From assembly GCF_036884655.1 (NCBI RefSeq), contig NC_088345.1:21356501-21420500 (forward strand): DNA of 64,000 bases, read 5' to 3'. Shown here one piece after another: positions 58,110-64,000 of the stretch (the first letter of the stretch is position 1; every line of letters starts with the position of its first letter). The position numbers were made by a program, and so were the translations under genes. Origin of the DNA: Musa acuminata AAA Group. Lineage: Eukaryota; Streptophyta; Magnoliopsida; Zingiberales; Musaceae. The notes beneath the pieces were generated by a model. The model worked only from the letters and a program-made list of their open reading frames with translations, did not search any database and was not told the DNA's origin.

Positions 58110-59618
58110 ATGGCTTACCCCGGCATGCAAGAGGGTCACTCTATTACATGTCCGCCTATGTTTAATGGGTCGGATTATACATATTGGAAGACTCGTATGA
58201 GGATCTTCCTTATTTCCATGGATTTTGAGCTTTGGAATATTGTCGAAAATGGATTTTAAAAATCTTCTTTTCTAATGAGCGAATGGGATGAATCGGAGAA
58301 GAAGGTTTTTGCTTTAAACGCAAAGGCTATGAATGTCTTGTTTTGTGCACTTGACAAAAATGAATTTAATCGCGTTTTGATTTACGATTTGACTTTTTAT
58401 ATTTGGAGAACTCTTGAGGTCACTCATGAAGGCACTAGCCAAGTGAAAGAGTCCAAAATCAATATTCTTATGCATTCTTATGAACTTTTCTGGATGAAAC
58501 CAAGTGAGTCCATCGGAGACATGTACACCCGTTTCACGGATGTTATCAATGGACTCAAAGCTCTTGGTAAAGGTTTTTCTAACTTTGAACTAGTAACTAA
58601 AATTTTAAGATCCCTTCCAAAGAGTTGGGATCCAAAAGTTACGACCATTCAAGAGGCCAAGGACCTTAAAATATTTCCTCTTGAAGAACTTATTAGGTCT
58701 CTTATGACCTATGTAAATGACGTACCATGCTTCTGAAGAGCTCGAGAACCCCCTTCCAAAGAATAGGAAGGATATGACATTGCACTTTTAACTCGAAAAT
58801 TTAAAAAATTTATAAGAAAGAACAAATTTAAAAATGACACCAAAAATAAACTTGAACATTAAAATGACCAAGTAATATGCTACGAATGCAAGAAGCCAGG
58901 ATACTTCAAAAATGAATACCCCTAAGCCAAGAAGAAGCAACCAAAGAAGAAGAAAGTTTTAAAAGCGACTTGGGACAACTCATATGATTCCGAGAATGAA
59001 GAAGCTAGCAACAAAGAGGAGGAAAACTTTGCGCTAATGGCTTTAGGAGGAGAGGTATGTGATTTAATTAATGAAGATTTATCTTTCGATGAACTTTCTA
59101 TCGCTTTTCATGAATTATTTAATGAGTGTAGAATTATTAGTAAGAAGTTCAATCTATTAAAGAAATAGCATGCCTTACTACAAAATAAGCTTGATAATCT
59201 TCAAACTCCTCCATGCACTAAGTGTGAACACTTAGAAGCAATAAAATATGAGAATTTACTACTCAAAGAGACCTTAAACAAGTTTAAGGTCGGTAGCAAA
59301 GGCTTGGACATGATCCTTGCAAACAAGGGTCACGTTGCAAATAGAAGTGGAATTGGTTTTGTAAGAGGATCTCACCAAAATCCTACCACCTTCATTAAAG
59401 GATCCACATTACATCTTTCACCTCATTTGAAATGTAACTTTTGTTGTAAATCTGGATATGTTGTTTACAAATGTCCATTTAAGAAAATTAGTCCACATAA
59501 GTTGATATAGGTTCCTAAAGGAACTATAAATAATTCAATGATGAATGACAAAATTAGTAGATCAATTTTTGAGGCACCCAAAATCAAATGGGTACCTAAA
59601 AACCATCCTTTTTTGTAG
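58110..59618 (+). pseudogene. gag: Element K gag, degenerate
   Basis: The ATG at 58110 begins a gag very close to that of A. A TAA at 58257 interrupts it early. The frame is lost near 58715 (MTYVNDVP) with a deletion in the acidic linker. The first CCHC knuckle is damaged (CYECKKPGYFKNEY: histidine and last cysteine replaced). The second lacks its histidine (CNFCCKSGYVVYKC). A TAG at 59508 replaces tryptophan. It ends in TAG at 59616-59618, the same place as in A. Confidence 0.88.
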
Positions 59619-62600
59619 ACAAACTCACAAGCTAGGAGCAAGAGATGATATCTTGATAGTGGATGCTCAAGGCACAAGACCGGAGATCCATCTTATTTCT
59701 CTATGCTCACTAGCAAAGAAGAAGGGTATGTCACCTTCGGAGACGATAACAAATGTAAAATCATTGGCAAGGGAACCATATGTAACAAATCAAGTTTTTC
59801 AATTGATGATGTGTTGCTAGTTGATGGATTGAAACATAATCTCTCAAGCATTAGTCAATTATGCGATAAAAGTTACATCGTTAGATTTGAATCTAGTATG
59901 TGCATTATTGAAAAACCAAACAATAATATATCAATGATTGCCTTAAAATAAAATAATGTCTACACCATCAACCTTGATGAACTTAATAATGAAATGTGCT
60001 TTTCCGTTTTAAATGATAATGCTTAGCTTTGGCATAGGAGATTAGGCCATACAAGTATGAAACTAATATCTAAGATTTTATCTAGAGAGTTAGTACGAGG
60101 GATTCCCAATATGAAGTTTGTTAAGGATAAAGTGTGTGATGCTTGTCAACTAAGAAAATAAATAAAAATAATTTTAAACCAAAAAATCAAATTAGCACCA
60201 CTAGACCATTGTAATTAATCCATTTGGACTTATTTGGACTAATGGACACAACGAGTCTAGGAGAAAGTAAATATGCCTTCCTAATTATAGATGACTATAG
60301 TAGATACACTTGGACCTATTTCTTGGCTTACAAAAGTGATTATTTCAAATATTTCTCTAAATTTTGGAAACTTACTTCCAACGAAAAAGGCTTCATGATT
60401 TCATCAATTCGGAGTGATCACGGTGGCGAATTTCAAAACCGTGACTTCCAAAGTTTTTGTGAATCAAATGGATATAATCATAACTTTTCTACTCCGAAAA
60501 ATCCTTAACAAAATGGGGTAGTTGAAAGAAAAAATAGAAATTTACAAGAAATGGAAAGAACCATGTTAAATGAACATAGTCTACCTAGGTATTTTTGGGT
60601 CGAAGCTGTTAATACGACTTGCTATGTCATGAATAGGATTCTAATAAGATCATCTCTATCAAAAACTCCCTATGAATTATGGAACAACAAAAAACCAAAT
60701 GTTTCTTATTTTAAAGTTTTCGGTTGCAAATGCTTTATTTTGAATGAAAAGGATGCCTTAGGAAAATTTGATGCTAAATCCGATGAAGGTATCTTTCTTG
60801 GTTACTCTTCCGTTTCTAAGGCTTTTTATGTTTTTAATAAAAGAACCTTAGTTATAGAAGAGTCTATTCATGTAGTTTTTAATGAAATTTCTAAGTTAAA
60901 GAAAAATAATTTTGATGATGATCTTGGTTTTGATAATTTGAATTTAAATGAACCCCCCTCCTCAAAATAGCAACTTGGATGTATCTTTTTTCAAAATTTC
61001 CTTACCCAAGGAATGGACGTATGTAGATGCTCATCTAAAGGAGCTAATTATAGGAGATACATCAAAAGGGGTTCAAACTCGTTCTTCCTTTAAGAATTTT
61101 TGTGCTAACGCCGCCTTCCTTTCTCAAATTGAACCTAAATGCATTAACGAAGACTTGAAAGATTATTCATGGGTTATTGCAATGCAAGAGGAATTATACC
61201 AATTTGATAGGAATGAGGTATAGAAGCTTATTCCAAGACCTAGTGACCATTTAGTCATTGGTACTAAATAGGTCTTTAGAAACAAGCAAGATGAATGCGG
61301 TATCGTGGTTAGAAATAAGGCTAGACTAGTGGCCAAAGGTTTCAACCAAGAAGAAGGTATCGACTATGAAGACACTTTCGCTTCTATAGTTAGATTAGAA
61401 GCCATTAGGATGCTCCTTGCCTATACTAGTAGTAATGATTTTAAATTATTTCAAATGGATGTCAAAAGTGCTTTCTTAAATGGTGTTATTTCCGAAGAAG
61501 TGTATTTTGAACAACCTCCCGGATTTAAAAATTCTCTTCTTCCTAATCATGTATTTAGATTGACTAAGGTTCTCTATGGCTTAAAACAAGCTCCTAGAGC
61601 TTGGTATGAAAGGCTTAGTTCCTTTCTTATTTTAAATAATTTTACAAAAGAAAAGGTTGATACTATATTATTTATCAAATATTTTAAAAATAATTTTTTT
61701 ATTATTCAAATTTATGTTGACGATATTATTTTTGGTTCTTCAGATAAATCACTATGTGAATCATTTGCCAAATGTATGAGTCGTGAATTTGAAATGAGCC
61801 TAATGGGAGAATTAACCTTTATTTTAGGATTACAAATTAAATAACTTAGTAATGGTATATTTCTTAATCAATCTAAATATACATTAGAATTGTTAAAATG
61901 ATTTAACATGGATGGTTCAAAAGCTATAAACACTCATATGAGTACTTCTACTAAGTTAGACATGGATGAAAGTGGTGAAAGCTTTCATAAAAAAATATAT
62001 AGGGGAATGATTGGTAGTTTACTTTATCTCACCGTAACTAGACAAGATATTATATTTAGTGTAGGACTTTGTGCTAGGTTTCAAGCTAATCCTAAATTAT
62101 CTCATCTTAAAAGTGTTAAAAGAATCCTTAGATATCTTAAAGGAACTCCTAATTTAGGATTATGGTATCCAAAATCCGATAATTTTGATTTAATAGCTTA
62201 TGCAGATGCCGATTTTGGTGGATGTAGAATAGATAGAAAAAGCACATTCAGAACATGTCAATTTTTAGGACATGCACTTGTTTCTTGGACTTTCAAGAAA
62301 CAAAATTTGGTTGCACTATCTACGACGGAAGCCGAATACATGGCTGCAAGTGCATGGTGTGCACAAGTTATTTGGATGAAAAATACATTGGAAGACTATA
62401 GAATTTACTTAAAGAACATTCCCATAAAATGTGATAATACAAGTGCTATTTGTCTAACCAAAAATCCAATTCAACACTCTAGAACTAAGCATATTGACAT
62501 TAGGTATCACTTTATACGAGATCATGTCAATAATAATAATGTCATTCTAGAATTTATTGGTACAAAGCATCAATTAGCAGATATTTTCACAAAAGCCTTA

Positions 62601-62663
62601 AATGAAGATCAATTTGACTTTATTAGAAGGGAATTTGGCATGTTGAATTATCCTTGTGAATGA
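59619..62663 (+). pseudogene. pol: Element K pol: protease, integrase, RT, RNase H, degenerate
   Basis: Protease: DSG codons at about 59656-59664 (a TGA precedes them), then DDVLLVDGLKHNL. GAG-pre-integrase: WHRRLGH near 60032. Integrase: 60224-60508 with RSDHGGEF, then a TAA replacing glutamine in the conserved NP-QNG, then VVERKNR near 60520. RT: 61305-61844 with QMDVKSAFLNG and YVDDIIFGS. RNase H: 61908-62663, open for 251 codons, with TEAEYMAAS and CDNTSAICL. Frameshifts separate integrase (frame 2) from RT (frame 3), and stops occur near 61842 and 61898. Order and motifs are Ty1/copia. Confidence 0.92.
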
Positions 62664-63460
62664 GCTTGATTGTATATATTTTCCAAAAAATTTTCATCCT
62701 CTTTTTGGTTTTTATGGATTTGACTTCTTTCTTATTATTATTGTAAACCTCTATGCTACCTTGACATGCGTTTGACATTATCCTAGTATTTGATGGCACC
62801 TTCATGTTATTTTGGATGATGTGTTGTCTTCCTTGAATGAACGATCTTAATGCCAAGTTGCAGCTTTGTCAATTTTGCTATCTCCTTTTCAAGATTTTTT
62901 TTTCTTATGAGATGATTTTATGAATGGCTTCAATGATCATGAGTTTTATGCTTAAAACCTCATCTCCTTTTTGTTGATAACAAAGGGGGAGAAGAATGTG
63001 CAAAAGATTGATGACTTATGCATAATATGAAATTTGCATGTTGTATAATGCAATGAAAAATGTCTTTTATGTGTTTTATTCCTTAAAAGCATTATAAAAC
63101 TTTTTGAGCATATCATATCTGAAAGTTTTTAGATTAGTTACCATTTCATCTCATGATTATATAAAATCATACCTTGCATTTATATCATGAGATTCAAGTT
63201 GAAATTTCATATCTCTTGTAGAAATGATAATTGTCTTTATCATTCGACTTGAAAATAATTTTTAAAACTTGAAATTATGAGAACTATGAAGTTTCGTATT
63301 TGCTCATGCTTAAAGAGAATAATGATAAGTTCAATGGATAGAAATATCGGTTTAGGCTTGAATTCAAAGAGATTGAATTCAAGTGTTTTTATCTTCTCAT
63401 TATATGGCATATAGATAGGGGGAGTTATGTTTAACTCCGTCATCAATTGATTATCATCCT
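62664..63460 (+). other. 3' body of element K, non-coding
   Basis: No env-like gene. One extra polypurine-type motif at 62973-62993 (GTTGATAACAAAGGGGGAGAA) and a weaker one at about 63415-63424 (AGGGGGAGTT). Confidence 0.8.
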
Positions 63461-63474
63461 AAAAAATGAGGAGA
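63461..63474 (+). other. Element K polypurine tract, decayed
   Basis: AAAAAATGAGGAGA; a T interrupts the purines. Confidence 0.78.
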
Positions 63475-63475
63475 T

Positions 63476-64000
63476 TGTTGAATCTTGGATTTTGATGATG
63501 AAGTCAATTGATGGGTTAATTAATCTAATCTATATTATTGAGTTAAGTGTGCAGGATTAACTACAATAGCTTGAAGATATAATGCAAGTCTACCGGAGTC
63601 AAGTTTGATGGGTGTTCGAGAGTTTGCCGAAAGTCCAAAGAATAGTCGGAAGTGCTGCCGGAACCAACCAAGAAGGAATCAGGGACTTGCCAAAGTTTTC
63701 GGAAGTTCACCGAAGAGATTATCGGAGGTTCGCGGAGATCACCGAGAAGGTTCGGCTACTTGCCAAAGACTCGCTGAACTCGCCACAAGACCGGGAGCCT
63801 TTTGGGAGTCCACCGGAAGAAATTCGAGGGTGTATCGGAAGTCCGCCAGAAGTTCGCCGGAATGCTCATTGGAAGGAAACTCGACGTTACCGGTTAAAAA
63901 CTTACTTAGGACTATGTCTTAATTTTATAGTTTGCATATAATTAGGGTTAGGATTAAGGGTTAATCCTATAACCTAGTTAGGGATAAACTAGGCCCTAAT
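63476..64000 (+). repeat. Element K 3' LTR, first 525 bases
   Basis: Starts TGTTGAATCTTGG and parallels 56762 onwards with visible substitutions and length changes (for example a longer stretch around 63785-63900), so K is old. Confidence 0.9.

Overview
The window is plant nuclear DNA made almost entirely of LTR retrotransposons inserted into one another. I see no host gene, rRNA gene, tRNA gene or CRISPR array. The evidence for a plant genome is the Ty1/copia gag and pol domains, primer-binding sites matching the 3' end of plant initiator tRNA-Met (TGGTATCAGAGC), and Sirevirus (SIRE/Maximus) type gag proteins. Sireviruses are abundant in monocots, so a monocot is my guess; the sequence does not prove it.

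Nested layout (orientation in brackets). Element E (-, 45928-48601) is interrupted by element C (-, 5164-8519 plus 44918-45927). C is interrupted in its body by B (-, 3296-5163), and B is interrupted by A (-, 1-3295, running off the left edge). The 5' LTR of C is split by element D (-, 8520-44913), a non-coding LTR element with 447-bp LTRs and target duplication GTTG. D contains two further insertions: J (+, 9086-17778, duplication CCAAC) and H (-, 18243-41623, duplication AGCTC). The 5' LTR of H is split by I (+, 25955-40688, duplication TTATT), a tandem structure LTR-body-LTR-body-LTR. On the right lie F (+, 48602-50996), two broken relatives of H (G2 and G, -, 50997-56194), a (TA)n tract, and K (+, from 56762), a nearly complete but decayed autonomous Sirevirus whose 3' LTR runs off the right edge.

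Functional content. A keeps an open 521-aa gag and an open protease start. H keeps a 1044-aa gag-protease-integrase-RT reading frame but is broken before RNase H. K has all gag-pol domains with many stops and shifts. I, C and probably others are gag-only derivatives with an AT-rich body; they would depend on a full Sirevirus such as A or K for reverse transcriptase and integrase. J has a decayed gag, no pol, and instead an intact 368-aa reading frame resembling the 'putative plant transposon protein' family with a C-terminal coiled coil, behind a possible 79-nt intron. J's extra gene and I's three-LTR structure are the most interesting items.

The Sirevirus-type LTRs share a design: start TGTTGAAT, a U3 array of GGCGGT-nnn-ACCGCC type inverted repeats, a TATAAATAC box, in J and I a transcribed 18-bp minisatellite, then a C-run and the end CCTAACA. 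Their bodies carry several copies of a GACAAAGGGGGAGA polypurine motif.
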